Source of the DNA: Burkholderiales bacterium
GTDB taxonomy: Bacteria > Pseudomonadota > Gammaproteobacteria > Burkholderiales > SG8-41
Assembly: GCA_022841375.1 (NCBI GenBank)
Contig: JALHRQ010000005.1
Location: forward strand, 62,001 to 126,000
DNA: 64,000 nucleotides
Direction: 5' to 3'
The position numbers were made by a program, and so were the translations under genes. A model generated the notes under the pieces. That model saw only the letters and a program-made list of their open reading frames with translations, did no database searches and had not been told where the DNA came from. Every line of letters begins with the position of its first letter. Position 1 is the stretch's first letter. This document shows positions 18,756 through 28,516 of the stretch, piece after piece.

Positions 18756-19283
18756 ATGTCCGGACCGGCCGCACCTCACGTTCTCGATGATCCTCTCGGG
18801 TTCGCCCGCGTGGCGGGGCAGCACCACGGGCAATTGGCGGTTTCAGCAATGCCCCGGCTGCACGATCAGTTGGCTGGCGATGCTGGTGAAGTGAAATACA
18901 GCGTTCGCGGCGGATTTGATCAGCTTGGCCGCCCCCGGATGGAACTTGAAGTCAGCGGCGAATTGAAATTGCTTTGCGCCCGTTGTGCAAAGCCGCTCGA
19001 TTACGCGCTGGCTCTGCGAACCCGGGTATTGATGGCACAGCCCGGGGCGGTGCCGCAGGAAGACGACGATCCGGCAACGCCGGAGTGGATCGAAGCCGGG
19101 CAGGAATTGAATTTGCAGGTGTTGGTGGAAGACGAAATATTGCTGGGCCTGCCGCTTTCGGTCAGGCATGCCCAGGGACAATGCAGCAGCGAGACACCGG
19201 AAGCATTCGGCAAAATTACGGCGAATTCGCCGTTTGCGCGGCTTGCGTCGCTGCTGGAACCCGGACAAACGAATAAACGTTAA
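18756..19283 (+). CDS. yceD: YceD family 23S rRNA accumulation protein (DUF177)
   Basis: A 175-aa DUF177 protein required for normal 23S rRNA levels in several organisms. It has the expected PHVLDDPLGFARVAGQ opening, a zinc-type CARCAKPL knuckle, the LVEDEILLGLPLSVRH signature and a C-terminal PFARLASLL motif. In its place immediately before rpmF it matches almost all bacteria. The ATG at 18756 fits the family N-terminus but lies only about ten bases after a strong -10 box, implying leaderless or near-leaderless translation. Shine-Dalgarno is absent. First gene of the operon that runs through rpmF and plsX into fatty-acid synthesis. Confidence 0.93.
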   Translation: MSGPAAPHVLDDPLGFARVAGQHHGQLAVSAMPRLHDQLAGDAGEVKYSVRGGFDQLGRPRMELEVSGELKLLCARCAKPLDYALALRTRVLMAQPGAVPQEDDDPATPEWIEAGQELNLQVLVEDEILLGLPLSVRHAQGQCSSETPEAFGKITANSPFARLASLLEPGQTNKR

Positions 19284-19297
19284 TTTAGGAGAACCAA

Positions 19298-19477
19298 ATG
19301 GCTGTTCAACAAAACAAGAAGTCCCCCTCCAAGCGCGGCATGCACCGCTCACACGACGGTCTCGACAAGCCGGCACTGGCCGTCGAGCCGGGTTCCGGCG
19401 AAGCGCATCTGCGCCATCACATAAGCCCGAACGGCTACTACCGCGGCAAGAAGGTCATCAAGGCCAAGGGCGAGTAA
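19298..19477 (+). CDS. rpmF: 50S ribosomal protein L32
   Basis: A 59-aa ribosomal protein of the large subunit. The sequence begins [20 protein letters not shown] and ends [13 protein letters not shown], typical of proteobacterial L32. This form lacks the zinc-binding cysteines, as usual in proteobacteria. A strong TAGGAGAA Shine-Dalgarno precedes ATG 19298. It lies between yceD and plsX, the conserved order, which links ribosome and membrane-lipid production. Confidence 0.98.
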   Translation: MAVQQNKKSPSKRGMHRSHDGLDKPALAVEPGSGEAHLRHHISPNGYYRGKKVIKAKGE

Positions 19478-19544
19478 TTCCCGGGCATTTGCGGGACACC
19501 CGGCCGGAAGCAGAACAAACCGGGCCCCGAAGCGGAGGACTCTG

Positions 19545-20567
19545 ATGGATGTGACCGTAGCCATCGACTGCATGGGCGGTGATCATGGCGTGCGCGTCAC
19601 TGTTCCGGCCGCGATAGAACGCTCGCGCCTGGACCCGCAATGCCGTTTCATTCTGGTAGGACTGCAAGACGCCATCCGCACGGAATTGTCCCGCGCCGGC
19701 GTCGCAGAGGGCGATCGCTTTGTCGTCAGGCATGCCTCCGAAGTCGTGACCATGGATGAGCCGCCGGCCAACGCCTTGCGCGGCAAAAAAGACTCCTCGA
19801 TGCGCGTCGCTATCGACCTCGTCAAAAGTGGCGAGGCGCAAGCGTGCGTGAGCGCCGGCAATACCGGCGCGCTGATGGCGATCTCCCGTTTCGTGCTGAA
19901 AACGCTGGCCGGCATCGATCGGCCGGCAATCGCATCAATCCTGCCTACTGCCAAAGGGCATACGCATATTCTTGATCTGGGCGCAAACGTGGACTGCACT
20001 GCGGAACACCTGCTGCAATTCGCGGTAATGGGCGCCGAGCTCGTATCTTCTGTCGAACACAAGCCGCGCCCCACGGTTGGCCTGCTCAATATCGGCGAAG
20101 AAGATATCAAAGGCAACGAAGTGGTCAAAAGCGCCGCTGTGTTGTTGCGCGAGAGCGGTCTCAACTTTTACGGCAACGTCGAGGGCGACGACATTTATAA
20201 GGGCACCACGGACGTGGTGGTGTGCGATGGTTTTGTCGGCAACGTCGCACTCAAAACATCGGAAGGCCTGGTGCAGATGCTACGCACTTACCTGCACGAG
20301 GAATTCGGCCGTAACCTGCTGACCAAACTCGCCGGCCTGATTGCGATGCCTGTGCTCAATGCATTCAAGAAACGCGTCGACCACCGGCGTTATAACGGTG
20401 CGAGTCTGCTCGGATTGCGCGGCGTGGTTATCAAGAGCCACGGCTCTGCCGATATTTTTGGATACGGATTTGCCATTGAGCACGCCATCAGCGAAGTCCG
20501 TACCGACGTGCTTGCACACATCACCGAGCGCATGGCGGCGCAGGAAAAAAAAGTCGCAACAGCATGA
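19545..20567 (+). CDS. plsX: Phosphate acyltransferase PlsX
   Basis: Converts acyl-ACP to acyl-phosphate, the first step of phospholipid synthesis with PlsY. The 340-aa sequence has [18 protein letters not shown] at the start, [28 protein letters not shown], the [10 protein letters not shown] loop, [11 protein letters not shown] and [25 protein letters not shown] Shine-Dalgarno lies before ATG 19545. The end overlaps fabH by four bases (ATGA). Cytoplasmic, membrane-associated. Everything matches an intact, standard PlsX. Confidence 0.97.
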   Translation: MDVTVAIDCMGGDHGVRVTVPAAIERSRLDPQCRFILVGLQDAIRTELSRAGVAEGDRFVVRHASEVVTMDEPPANALRGKKDSSMRVAIDLVKSGEAQACVSAGNTGALMAISRFVLKTLAGIDRPAIASILPTAKGHTHILDLGANVDCTAEHLLQFAVMGAELVSSVEHKPRPTVGLLNIGEEDIKGNEVVKSAAVLLRESGLNFYGNVEGDDIYKGTTDVVVCDGFVGNVALKTSEGLVQMLRTYLHEEFGRNLLTKLAGLIAMPVLNAFKKRVDHRRYNGASLLGLRGVVIKSHGSADIFGYGFAIEHAISEVRTDVLAHITERMAAQEKKVATA

Positions 20568-21529
20568 GCGGAATTTACTCGCGCATCATCGGCACGGGCA
20601 GTTACCTCCCGGCCAAAGTCCTCACTAACGCGGATCTCGCCGGTACCGTTGATACTTCCGACGAGTGGATACAGCAGCGAACAGGCATCCGTCAGCGGCA
20701 TATCGCCGCAGACAACGAATGTTCCAGCGATCTGGCGCTGCAGGCTTCGCTGCGCGCGCTGGAAATGGCCGGCATTTCTGCCGACCAGCTGGATCTGATC
20801 ATCGTTGCCACGACAACTCCGGACATGGTATTTCCGAGCACGGCCTGCATTTTGCAGTCAAAACTCGGCGTCAAAAACATGCCGGCGTTTGACGTTCAGG
20901 CAGTGTGCAGCGGTTTTGTCTACGCGCTGAACACGGCTGACTTGTATATAAAATCCGGCCAATACGAACATATTCTCGTGGTCGGCGCCGAAGTCTATTC
21001 GAGAATTCTCGACTGGTCGGATCGCGGTACCTGTGTGCTGTTCGGCGATGGTGCCGGCGCATTGGTGCTCAAGCGCAGCGATACCCCGGGCATACTCGCT
21101 TCGCGGCTACATGCGGATGGCAGTCATGCCGACATTCTTTCAGTGCCGGGTCAGGTATGCGGCGGCGCAGTGAGCGGCCGTCCCTTGCTGCAGATGGATG
21201 GCGGTGCAGTGTTCAAGTTCGCGGTGAAAGTGCTGGAGGAAGTGGCTCTTGAAACGCTTGAGGCCGCCGGGCTGCAGAAAACTGACATCGACTGGTTGAT
21301 TCCGCACCAGGCCAACATCCGTATCATCCATGCGACTGCAAAAAAACTCGGCATGACGATGGAGCGGGTGATCACCACGGTTGATCGTCACGCCAATACT
21401 TCCGCGGCATCGGTACCGTTGGCGCTGGATGAGGCGGTACGTGATGGCCGCATCCGTAAAGGTCATCGGGTGATGCTCGAAGGAGTAGGCGGCGGATTTA
21501 CCTGGGGCGCGGTACTTTTGCAGTGGTGA
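20564..21529 (+). CDS. fabH: Beta-ketoacyl-ACP synthase III
   Basis: Starts fatty-acid elongation by condensing acetyl-CoA with malonyl-ACP. The 321-aa sequence carries the Cys-His-Asn triad: Cys115 in VQAVCSGF, His in IPHQANIRI and Asn in [21 protein letters not shown] near the N-terminus is the usual signature, and WGAVLLQW closes the protein. Coupled to plsX by an ATGA overlap and followed ten bases later by fabD. Standard enzyme, no missing residue. Confidence 0.97.
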   Translation: MSGIYSRIIGTGSYLPAKVLTNADLAGTVDTSDEWIQQRTGIRQRHIAADNECSSDLALQASLRALEMAGISADQLDLIIVATTTPDMVFPSTACILQSKLGVKNMPAFDVQAVCSGFVYALNTADLYIKSGQYEHILVVGAEVYSRILDWSDRGTCVLFGDGAGALVLKRSDTPGILASRLHADGSHADILSVPGQVCGGAVSGRPLLQMDGGAVFKFAVKVLEEVALETLEAAGLQKTDIDWLIPHQANIRIIHATAKKLGMTMERVITTVDRHANTSAASVPLALDEAVRDGRIRKGHRVMLEGVGGGFTWGAVLLQW

Positions 21530-21539
21530 GGATCTGAAT

Positions 21540-22469
21540 ATGAAACTGGCATTGGTATTTCCGGGACAGGGTTCACAGGCCGTAGGCATGATGCAGGGTT
21601 TTGCCGACACGCCCGTTGTGCGCGAAACCTTCGACGAAGCCTCATCGATACTCGGTCAGGATCTGTGGAAACTGGTGGCCGAAGGGCCCGCAGAAGGTCT
21701 CAATGCTACGGTCAATACCCAGCCGGTGATGCTGACGGCCGCATATGCCATGTATCGCGCCTGGCAGCAGGCCGGTGCGCCAACCCCGGCGCTGGTTGCC
21801 GGACACAGCCTGGGTGAATACACCGCGCTGGTAGCCGCAGGTGTGATTAAATTTGCCGATGCCTTGCCGCTGGTACGTTTCCGCGCGCAGGCGATGCAGG
21901 AAGCCGTACCAATGGGCACTGGTGCGATGGCCGCCATACTGGGGCTGGATGACGATGCAGTGCGTGCCGCTTGCGCAGAAGCCGCTCAAGGCGAGGTTGT
22001 CGAGGCCGTCAACTTCAATGCGCCGAGCCAGGTGGTGATTGCCGGACACAAATCTGCAGTTGAACGTGCGGCGGCTGCCGCCAAAACCCGCGGCGCCAAA
22101 CGCACGGTCATGCTGCCGGTCAGCGCCCCTTTTCATTCCTCGCTGCTCAAGCCGGCCGCCAAACGTCTGCAGTCACGCATGGAAGAACTGGTGTTCATGG
22201 CGCCGCAAATCACCGTGATCAACAACGTTGATGTTGCTGCCGTCAGCGACCCGGCGCAAATCAAGGAAGCGCTGGCACGGCAGGCCTGCAATCCCGTGCG
22301 CTGGGTGGAAACGATCCGGGCATTTGCCGCACAAGGTGTGACACATGTCGTTGAATGCGGTCCGGGCAAGGTGCTCGCAGGCATGACCAGGCGTATCGAA
22401 GCCGGCTTGCAGGGTTTTGCCGTGACCGATCGCGCTTCACTGGCACAAATCATGGAGACATTGCAATGA
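21540..22469 (+). CDS. fabD: Malonyl-CoA:ACP transacylase
   Basis: Loads malonyl groups from CoA onto ACP. The 309-aa sequence has FPGQGSQAVGM at the start, the GHSLGEYTAL nucleophile elbow (Ser90), an RAQAMQEAVP arginine motif that binds the malonyl carboxylate, and SAPFHSSLL with the catalytic His. GAGGATCTGAAT precedes ATG 21540. Coupled to fabG by an ATGA overlap at 22466. Standard. Confidence 0.97.
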   Translation: MKLALVFPGQGSQAVGMMQGFADTPVVRETFDEASSILGQDLWKLVAEGPAEGLNATVNTQPVMLTAAYAMYRAWQQAGAPTPALVAGHSLGEYTALVAAGVIKFADALPLVRFRAQAMQEAVPMGTGAMAAILGLDDDAVRAACAEAAQGEVVEAVNFNAPSQVVIAGHKSAVERAAAAAKTRGAKRTVMLPVSAPFHSSLLKPAAKRLQSRMEELVFMAPQITVINNVDVAAVSDPAQIKEALARQACNPVRWVETIRAFAAQGVTHVVECGPGKVLAGMTRRIEAGLQGFAVTDRASLAQIMETLQ

Positions 22470-23212
22470 GCAGCCTTAAAGGCAGGGTGGCGTTGGTTAC
22501 CGGTGCGTCACGCGGCATCGGTAAAGGCATTGCACTGGCTTTGGGCGCTGCGGGCGCCACTGTCGCCGGCACGGCAACAACTGCTGCAGGTGCCGAAGGA
22601 ATTACCCGGGATTTTGCTGCGGCCGGCATCGCCGGACTGGGCTATGCCATGGACGTGAATGATGCCGCTCAGATAGAAACCACGTTGGCAGCAATTCAAC
22701 AGCAGTGGGGCGAGGTCGCAATACTCGTCAACAACGCCGGCATCACCCGCGACAATCTGCTGATGCGCATGAAAGACGAGGAATGGGACAGCATCATGTC
22801 GACCAACCTCAAATCGGTTTACCGGCTTTCCAAAGCGGTTGTTCGCGGCATGATGAAAGCCAGGGTCGGCCGTATCATTAATGTCACTTCAGTGGTCGGT
22901 GCAATGGGCAACGCGGGGCAATCCAACTACGCCGCAGCCAAGGCAGGGGTCGAGGGGTTTTCCCGCGCCCTGGCCCGTGAAGTCGGCAGTCGCAACATCA
23001 CGGTAAACTGCGTGGCGCCAGGCTTCATCGACACCGACATGACCCGGGCACTGGCCGAAGCGCAGCGCACCGCGCTGGTCGGGCAGATCCCGCTGGGGCG
23101 TCTTGGCGCGGTTGAAGACGTGGCCGGAGCCGTGGTTTATCTGGCATCTGATGCGGCTTCCTACGTCACCGGCTGCACACTGCATGTAAACGGCGGCATG
23201 CACATGGGCTAG
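22466..23212 (+). CDS. fabG: 3-oxoacyl-ACP reductase
   Basis: NADPH-dependent short-chain reductase of fatty-acid synthesis. The start at 22466 (MSSLKGRVALVTG) is chosen because it overlaps the fabD stop and begins just before the TGASRGIG cofactor loop; a longer frame from 22355 is not plausible. The 248-aa sequence has NNAGITRDNLLMRM, catalytic Ser in NVTSVVG, and the YAAAK Tyr-Lys pair, with the C-terminal GCTLHVNGGMHMG. Last gene before a short AT-rich gap and acpP. Confidence 0.96.
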   Translation: MSSLKGRVALVTGASRGIGKGIALALGAAGATVAGTATTAAGAEGITRDFAAAGIAGLGYAMDVNDAAQIETTLAAIQQQWGEVAILVNNAGITRDNLLMRMKDEEWDSIMSTNLKSVYRLSKAVVRGMMKARVGRIINVTSVVGAMGNAGQSNYAAAKAGVEGFSRALAREVGSRNITVNCVAPGFIDTDMTRALAEAQRTALVGQIPLGRLGAVEDVAGAVVYLASDAASYVTGCTLHVNGGMHMG

Positions 23213-23258
23213 AATGCGCCCGGGCTTTGATGAAAGTTCGGTTCGGCAATACACATAA

Positions 23259-23282
23259 CTTTCTGTTTTAGAAAGATTTTTT
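23259..23282 (+). terminator. Possible attenuator between fabG and acpP
   Basis: CTTTCT-GTTTT-AGAAAG forms a 6-bp AU-rich stem followed by ATTTTTT. The stem is weak. A possible -10 (TAAAAT, 23298-23303, in a GTGG-TAAAAT context) follows it, so acpP may be partly transcribed from its own promoter. Confidence 0.4.
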
Positions 23283-23379
23283 AATTCTGGTTTGTGGTAA
23301 AATTTGGGTCTTTCGGGGGCGGTGCAGCAGCACCATGAATCGCCCCATAATCATCCAGCAACACGAAAGGGGGCAGTAG

Positions 23380-23619
23380 ATGGAAAATATCGAGCAACGC
23401 GTAAAAAAGATTGTTGCCGAGCAGCTTGGCGTCAACGAGGCGGACGTCAAGACCGATTCGTCGTTCGTCAATGACCTGGGAGCGGATTCTCTGGACACCG
23501 TCGAACTGGTGATGGCTCTGGAAGAGGAATTCGAGACTGAAATCCCGGACGAAGAAGCGGAAAAAATCACCACCGTCCAGCAGGCCGTTGACTACATCAA
23601 GTCAAACCACAAAGCCTGA
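23380..23619 (+). CDS. acpP: Acyl carrier protein
   Basis: Carries growing acyl chains on a phosphopantetheine arm. The 79-aa acidic helical protein begins [17 protein letters not shown] and contains [10 protein letters not shown] with Ser37 as the attachment site, the substrate of AcpS encoded at 46391. A GGGGGCAG Shine-Dalgarno-like stretch lies before ATG 23380. ACP is needed at much higher level than its neighbours; the surrounding fabG-acpP and acpP-fabF gaps contain hairpins and a possible promoter that could provide this. Confidence 0.98.
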   Translation: MENIEQRVKKIVAEQLGVNEADVKTDSSFVNDLGADSLDTVELVMALEEEFETEIPDEEAEKITTVQQAVDYIKSNHKA

Positions 23620-23624
23620 TTTTC

Positions 23625-23682
23625 GTAAGGGACCTCCCTTCCTTACTCAACTTGATGGCGGGACGCGCGCTGCGCGCCCCGC
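23625..23682 (+). promoter_or_regulatory. Stacked hairpins in the acpP-fabF gap
   Basis: The 73-bp gap holds two alternative small stems at 23625-23646 (GTAAGG with CCTTAC, or AAGGG with CCCTT) and a GC-rich hairpin at 23658-23682 (GCGGG and CGCGC paired with GCGCG and CCCGC, one A-C mismatch, GCT loop). It ends ten bases before the fabF ATG. No U-run follows, so a translation or mRNA-stability role is more likely than termination. Confidence 0.5.
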
Positions 23683-23692
23683 ATCCTGAATC

Positions 23693-24940
23693 ATGTCGCG
23701 TCCCACTACTCGCAGAGTCGTCGTGACCGGATTGGGGATTATTTCCCCGGTCGGCATCGGTCTGGTTGAATCCTGGTCGAATATCACGGGCGGCAAATCC
23801 GGCATCGGCAAGATCACCCGTTTTGATGCTACCGGCTTCACCTCGCAGATTGCCGGTGAGGTCAAAGGTTTCGATGCCGCCAATTACCTGCCCGTCAAAG
23901 AAGCGCGGCGCTTCGACACCTTCATCCACTACGGCCTTGCTGCGGGCATCGATGCAATCAAGGATGCCGGACTGGAGCTGGACAAACTCAATCGGGAAAT
24001 GATCGGCGTTTGCATCGGTTCCGGTATTGGCGGACTGCCGCTGATCGAGGACACCCATAACGCAGTGCTCGCCGGGGGTCCGCGCAAGATTTCACCGTTT
24101 TTCGTGCCCGGCTCGATCATCAACATGATCTCCGGCCAATTGTCGATCATGTTTGGCTTGCAGGGACCCAATATTTCCGTGGTTTCGGCTTGCACCACTG
24201 CTAATCACAGCATCGGCGAAGCCGGCCGGCTGATCGAGTATGGTGATGCAGACATCATGATTGCCGGTGGTGCCGAAGCCACGATTTCACAGTTGGGTAT
24301 CGGCGGGTTTTGCTCGGCGCGCGCATTGTCTACGCGCAATGACGACCCTGCGGCCGCCAGTCGCCCCTGGGACAAGGATCGCGACGGTTTCGTGATGGGT
24401 GAGGGCGCCGGCGTTCTGGTACTTGAAGAATATGAACATGCCAAACGTCGCGGCGCGCGTATTTACTGTGAACTCGCCGGATATGGGATGAGTGCCGATG
24501 CCCATCACATCACCGCACCCTGTGAAGATGGCGCCGGAGCCGTGCGTTGCATGAACAACGCCTTGCGCAACGCCGGCATCAGCCATGATCAGATTAATTA
24601 TGTTAACGCCCATGGCACATCGACCCCGCTGGGCGATATCGCTGAAACCACGGCACTCAAGAGCTGCTTTGGCGCACAGGCCCACAAGCTTGCGGTGAGT
24701 TCGACCAAATCAATGACCGGCCATCTGCTCGGCGCAGCCGGAGGTATTGAAGCGGTGTTCTCGATTTTGGCGATCCGTGACCAGGTCGCACCGCCGACCA
24801 TCAATCTGGACAACCAGGATCCGCAATGCGATCTGGATTACGTGCCCAACACCGCACGCCAGATGAAAATCAATGTCGCGCTTTCCAACTCATTCGGGTT
24901 CGGTGGCACCAACGGCAGCCTGGTGTTCCGCAAGATCTGA
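23693..24940 (+). CDS. fabF: Beta-ketoacyl-ACP synthase II
   Basis: Elongates acyl-ACP with malonyl-ACP. The 415-aa sequence has the Cys-His-His triad: Cys167 in [11 protein letters not shown], His in [11 protein letters not shown] and His in [11 protein letters not shown]. The C-terminal [14 protein letters not shown] glycine-rich gate is intact. The ATG at 23693 has no clear Shine-Dalgarno and follows directly on a GC-rich hairpin, so translation may be lower than that of acpP. Usually followed in Burkholderia/Ralstonia by rpoE, but here by pabC. Confidence 0.97.
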   Translation: MSRPTTRRVVVTGLGIISPVGIGLVESWSNITGGKSGIGKITRFDATGFTSQIAGEVKGFDAANYLPVKEARRFDTFIHYGLAAGIDAIKDAGLELDKLNREMIGVCIGSGIGGLPLIEDTHNAVLAGGPRKISPFFVPGSIINMISGQLSIMFGLQGPNISVVSACTTANHSIGEAGRLIEYGDADIMIAGGAEATISQLGIGGFCSARALSTRNDDPAAASRPWDKDRDGFVMGEGAGVLVLEEYEHAKRRGARIYCELAGYGMSADAHHITAPCEDGAGAVRCMNNALRNAGISHDQINYVNAHGTSTPLGDIAETTALKSCFGAQAHKLAVSSTKSMTGHLLGAAGGIEAVFSILAIRDQVAPPTINLDNQDPQCDLDYVPNTARQMKINVALSNSFGFGGTNGSLVFRKI

Positions 24941-24952
24941 TCGTTACTCTTC

Positions 24953-25819
24953 ATGGTTCCGCTTTCAATGCCCGCGGAACCTGTTGCCGGCATGACACTG
25001 ACCCTCGTTGACGGATCGCCGGCCATATCCGTCCCTGCTGATGATCGCGGCCTCACCTATGGTGATGGTGTGTTTCGTACGCTTGCGATACGTGCGGGCA
25101 GGTTTCCGCTGTGGAGCCGTCATTACGCCAAACTGGACGCAGACTGTCGCGCCTTGGCCATCGAGCCGCCGTCGGCGTCACTGTTTCTCGAGGATTTGAA
25201 GCAGATCTCGGTACAGTTACCTGATTGCGCGTTGAGAATCACGGTCACCCGCGGCAGCGGCGGTCGCGGCTATGCGCTTCCAGAAAAAGTTGTGCCGCGA
25301 CGTATCGTTACGGCATCACCGTTGCCGGACTATCCGCCGGAGTATTTAACGCAAGGCGTGATCATCCGCTACTGCACGCAACGGCTCGCAGCGCAGCCGG
25401 CACTGGCCGGGGTCAAACATCTCAATCGCCTGGAAAACGTGCTGGCCCGGGCTGAATGGCATGACCCGGCGATCGCCGAAGGATTACTCTGCGATGTTGA
25501 GGGCATGGTCATCGAGGGCACCCGCTGCAATATTTTTCTGATGGAACAGGACGGTCTGGTGACGCCGGCGCTTTCCCGCTGCGGCGTCGCCGGCGTGACG
25601 CGGGATGCCATCATCGAACTGGCTGCCGGACACGGCGTGACCTGCCGTATCGAACCGGTCAGTTGCGAGCGTCTCGAGGCCGCGGAAGAGGTCATGCTGG
25701 TCAACAGCCTGATCGGCGTATGGCCTGTGGCCCGGCTCGGCACCCGAATCTGGGGTTCATTTGAAACCGCAACACGCATGAGAAAATGGCTGCATGTACT
25801 GGCTGATGCGTCTGCTTAA
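24953..25819 (+). CDS. pabC: Aminodeoxychorismate lyase
   Basis: PLP enzyme that releases p-aminobenzoate from aminodeoxychorismate for folate synthesis. It is a fold-type IV PLP protein: DDRGLTYGDGVFRTL (phosphate and substrate loop), PLP-lysine in GVKHLNRLENVLAR (about residue 159), and EGTRCNIFL. Length is at most 288 aa. ATGs at 24953, 24968 and 24992 are all possible starts; family alignment begins near the third (MTLTLVDG), so the first 13 residues may not be translated. The 3' end overlaps mltG by 26 bases. The pabC-mltG-tmk-holB order is conserved in proteobacteria. Confidence 0.92.
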   Translation: MVPLSMPAEPVAGMTLTLVDGSPAISVPADDRGLTYGDGVFRTLAIRAGRFPLWSRHYAKLDADCRALAIEPPSASLFLEDLKQISVQLPDCALRITVTRGSGGRGYALPEKVVPRRIVTASPLPDYPPEYLTQGVIIRYCTQRLAAQPALAGVKHLNRLENVLARAEWHDPAIAEGLLCDVEGMVIEGTRCNIFLMEQDGLVTPALSRCGVAGVTRDAIIELAAGHGVTCRIEPVSCERLEAAEEVMLVNSLIGVWPVARLGTRIWGSFETATRMRKWLHVLADASA

Positions 25820-26804
25820 ACAACTGCTGTTGCTGCTCATGCTGTGTGCGCTGCTGGCCGGCGCGGCGGTGTATTACTACGCCTATGACAATCTGCACCT
25901 GCCGGAATCGCCGGTGACCTTTGAATTGCGCGCCGGCAGCAGCCTCAGGGCAACGGCAACGCAACTGGCGGCCGCGGGCATCATCGGCCGCCCCGAACCT
26001 TTTGAACTGCTGGCGCGGCTGCTTGGTGAATCTGCACGGCTCAAGGCGGGCAATTACGAATTTTCCGGCGCCATGACGCCACTGGCTCTGCTGCAGCGGA
26101 TGACCCGTGGCGATGTGACACTGATCGCGATCACCTTCGTCGAGGGCTGGACTTTCGAGCAGATGCGCAAGGCGCTACGGGAAAACCCGAAAATCCGCGG
26201 CGAGGTAGCTGCGTTGTCCGAAGCGGAAGTACTGCAGAAACTGGGCATCAGCGCGCCGGCAGCGGAAGGCTGGTTTTTTCCTGACACTTACCACTTCAGT
26301 GACGGCAGCACAGACCTTTCGATCCTGCGCCGGGCGCACAACCTGATGCGCAAGCATCTGGAACAGGAATGGGCGCGCCGCACACCGAATCTGCCGCTGC
26401 AGTCGCCGACCGAAGCACTGATCCTGGCCTCGATCATCGAAAAGGAAACCGGGCGCGCCGATGAACGTGGCCTGGTTGCCGCGGTATTCATCAACCGGTT
26501 GCGTATCGGCATGCGCCTGCAGACCGATCCGACGGTGATCTACGGCATGGGCGCCGCCTTCGACGGCAACATCCGCAAACGCGATCTGCTGACGGATACG
26601 CCCTACAATACCTACACCCGCACCGGACTGCCGCCCACACCGATTGCCATGCCTGGACTTGATGCCTTGCGCGCCACGCTGAATCCTGCACCCAGTGAGG
26701 CGCTGTATTTTGTCGCGCGGGGTGACGGCTCTTCCAAATTCTCGCGCACGCTGGCCGAACACGAACGGGCCGTCACGCAATATCAGCGGCGGGGACGGCA
26801 ATGA
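25794..26804 (+). CDS. mltG: Endolytic murein transglycosylase MltG
   Basis: Inner-membrane lytic transglycosylase that cuts nascent glycan strands and sets their length. The 336-aa sequence has one N-terminal membrane helix (about 9-28, Leu-rich), a LysM-like region, and the YceG domain: [11 protein letters not shown], catalytic Glu216 in ASIIEKETG, and [10 protein letters not shown]. The C-terminal [12 protein letters not shown] is also typical. ATG 25794 overlaps pabC by 26 bases; ATG 25806 is an alternative. Coupled by ATGA to tmk. Confidence 0.95.
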   Translation: MYWLMRLLKQLLLLLMLCALLAGAAVYYYAYDNLHLPESPVTFELRAGSSLRATATQLAAAGIIGRPEPFELLARLLGESARLKAGNYEFSGAMTPLALLQRMTRGDVTLIAITFVEGWTFEQMRKALRENPKIRGEVAALSEAEVLQKLGISAPAAEGWFFPDTYHFSDGSTDLSILRRAHNLMRKHLEQEWARRTPNLPLQSPTEALILASIIEKETGRADERGLVAAVFINRLRIGMRLQTDPTVIYGMGAAFDGNIRKRDLLTDTPYNTYTRTGLPPTPIAMPGLDALRATLNPAPSEALYFVARGDGSSKFSRTLAEHERAVTQYQRRGRQ

Positions 26805-27415
26805 CGCGGGGCCGCTTCATCACTCTCGAAGGCATGGATGGCGCCGGCAAGACCACGCATCTGGAGTGGTTGCGTGGCCGCCTGCTCGGCCGAGGCATTG
26901 CGCTGACGGTGACTCGCGAGCCCGGGGGAACGGCGCTGGGCGAATCGTTGCGTGGGCTATTGCTGGACAGCCATGAGCCGCGAAAGCCTGAAACCGAGGC
27001 GCTGCTGATGTTTGCGGCACGCAGTGAACACATTGCTCAGGTGATTGAACCGGCGCTGGCCGCCGGGCAGTGGGTATTGTGCGACCGGTTTACCGACGCC
27101 ACCTACGCCTACCAGGCCGGCGGCAGTGGCATGGCCTGGGATCGCATCGCCGAACTGGAGCGCTGGGTGCAAGGCACGCTACAGCCCGATCTGACGCTTT
27201 ATTTTGATTTGGCGCCGGAAGTAGGGCGCTCACGAACGCGGCAGGCCCGGGAACCCGACCGCTTTGAGCGCGAACAGCTGGATTTTTATGGGCGGGTACG
27301 GGCTGCCTACTTGCGCAGAGCCCAAGAACATCCGCATCGGATACGGATTATCGATGCGTCACACTCGATTGCCGAAGTACAGGTTGAGCTTGAGAAAATA
27401 ATTATAAGTATTTGA
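26801..27415 (+). CDS. tmk: Thymidylate kinase
   Basis: Phosphorylates dTMP to dTDP. The 204-aa protein begins with the P-loop [17 protein letters not shown], has [11 protein letters not shown] (the TREPGGT dTMP-site motif), [14 protein letters not shown], and [15 protein letters not shown]. The lid region contains [14 protein letters not shown], as in Gram-negative type II enzymes. Overlaps mltG by four bases and is followed by a short AT-rich gap before holB. Confidence 0.96.
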   Translation: MTRGRFITLEGMDGAGKTTHLEWLRGRLLGRGIALTVTREPGGTALGESLRGLLLDSHEPRKPETEALLMFAARSEHIAQVIEPALAAGQWVLCDRFTDATYAYQAGGSGMAWDRIAELERWVQGTLQPDLTLYFDLAPEVGRSRTRQAREPDRFEREQLDFYGRVRAAYLRRAQEHPHRIRIIDASHSIAEVQVELEKIIISI

Positions 27416-27431
27416 TTAATATAATATTAAT
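27415..27431. repeat. AT palindrome in the tmk-holB gap
   Basis: ATTAATAT-A-ATATTAAT is a perfect inverted repeat in a 76-bp gap that is far more AT-rich than the surroundings. It contains TATAAT (27420-27425). No matching -35 is at 16-18 bp. It may be a promoter with an operator, or a relaxed spacer. Confidence 0.55.
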
Positions 27432-27491
27432 ATCATCAACGCCATTTTCAATTATTTACCCGAATTAACTCTATTAAGCTATTGATAATTA

Positions 27492-28511
27492 ATGTTTAAA
27501 TGGCTTGAACCCGCACTTTCTGCAGTTTTAAAATATCCCACCCAGCTTTCCCACGCGCTGCTGATTCGTGGGCCGCGCGGCATTGGCAAACAAGCGTTTG
27601 GCATGGCGCTGGCGCAGGGACTGCTGTGCGAGAAATCGGCTACCGGCGGAGTGGCCTGCGGGAGTTGCAGCGCCTGTACCTGGTTCGCCTCCGGCGCACA
27701 CCCCGATTTCCGCGTGCTCGCGCCGCCAACCGGGGATGAGGCGGGGGCGGAGAGTGATGACGCCGCTCCCAAAGCGAAAGAGACCAAGGCCAGCCACTGG
27801 ATCAGCATTGAGCAGGTGCGGGAACTTCATGATTTCATTAATGTTTCCAGCCATCGCGGTGGTCGGAAAGTCATTCTGGTCAATCCGGCCGAGGCGTTAA
27901 ACGTGGCCGCCGCCAATGCCTTGCTGAAAAACCTTGAAGAGCCGCCAGCGCAAACCCATTTCATCCTGATCAGCCACCGTCCGCAGCGCCTGATGCGCAC
28001 GATCATCAGCCGCTGCCGCCAGCTGGGTTTGCATGCTCCGGATTCCCAGGTAGCGCTATCGTGGCTGGCCGAACATGGCGTCAAGGAACCCGCCGTCGCA
28101 CTGGCCCAGGCATCAGGCGCACCCCTGCTGGCGCTGGCGATGATCGAAGGCGACGAACTCGCCGGCCGCAATGACCTGCTGCGGGCTATCGCGACGCCTG
28201 ATTTTGATCCGCTGGCCGTTGCCGAAACATTCCGTGATCTGCCGCTGGAACGCTTCATCAACTGGCTGCAGAAGTGGACCTGCGACATTGTTGAACAACG
28301 CATGCTCGGACGCATACGCTACAACCCCGATCTATCGCGGGAACTGGCGATGATCGCAAAGCGCATTGAGCCACTGGCGGCGCTGCGACTGCATCGCAAG
28401 CTGGTGCGTGAACAGCGCAACATCCATCACCCGTTGAATGCGCGGCTGTATATGGAAAGCGTGCTTTTTGCCTATGCGGCCCTGTTGAATCCGGCGCGCC
28501 GCGCCGCCTGA
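27492..28511 (+). CDS. holB: DNA polymerase III delta-prime subunit
   Basis: Clamp-loader subunit of the replicase. The 339-aa sequence has RGPRGIGKQAFG (degenerate P-loop), the zinc cysteines CGSCSACTWF followed by HPDF, an AEALNVAAANALLKNLEEPP stretch and the SRC arginine-finger motif in IISRCRQL. Start MFKWLEP at 27492 matches the family though no Shine-Dalgarno is visible. A PilZ-domain gene that often separates holB and tatD elsewhere is missing; tatD begins 6 bases later. Confidence 0.94.
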   Translation: MFKWLEPALSAVLKYPTQLSHALLIRGPRGIGKQAFGMALAQGLLCEKSATGGVACGSCSACTWFASGAHPDFRVLAPPTGDEAGAESDDAAPKAKETKASHWISIEQVRELHDFINVSSHRGGRKVILVNPAEALNVAAANALLKNLEEPPAQTHFILISHRPQRLMRTIISRCRQLGLHAPDSQVALSWLAEHGVKEPAVALAQASGAPLLALAMIEGDELAGRNDLLRAIATPDFDPLAVAETFRDLPLERFINWLQKWTCDIVEQRMLGRIRYNPDLSRELAMIAKRIEPLAALRLHRKLVREQRNIHHPLNARLYMESVLFAYAALLNPARRAA

Positions 28512-28516
28512 CGATC

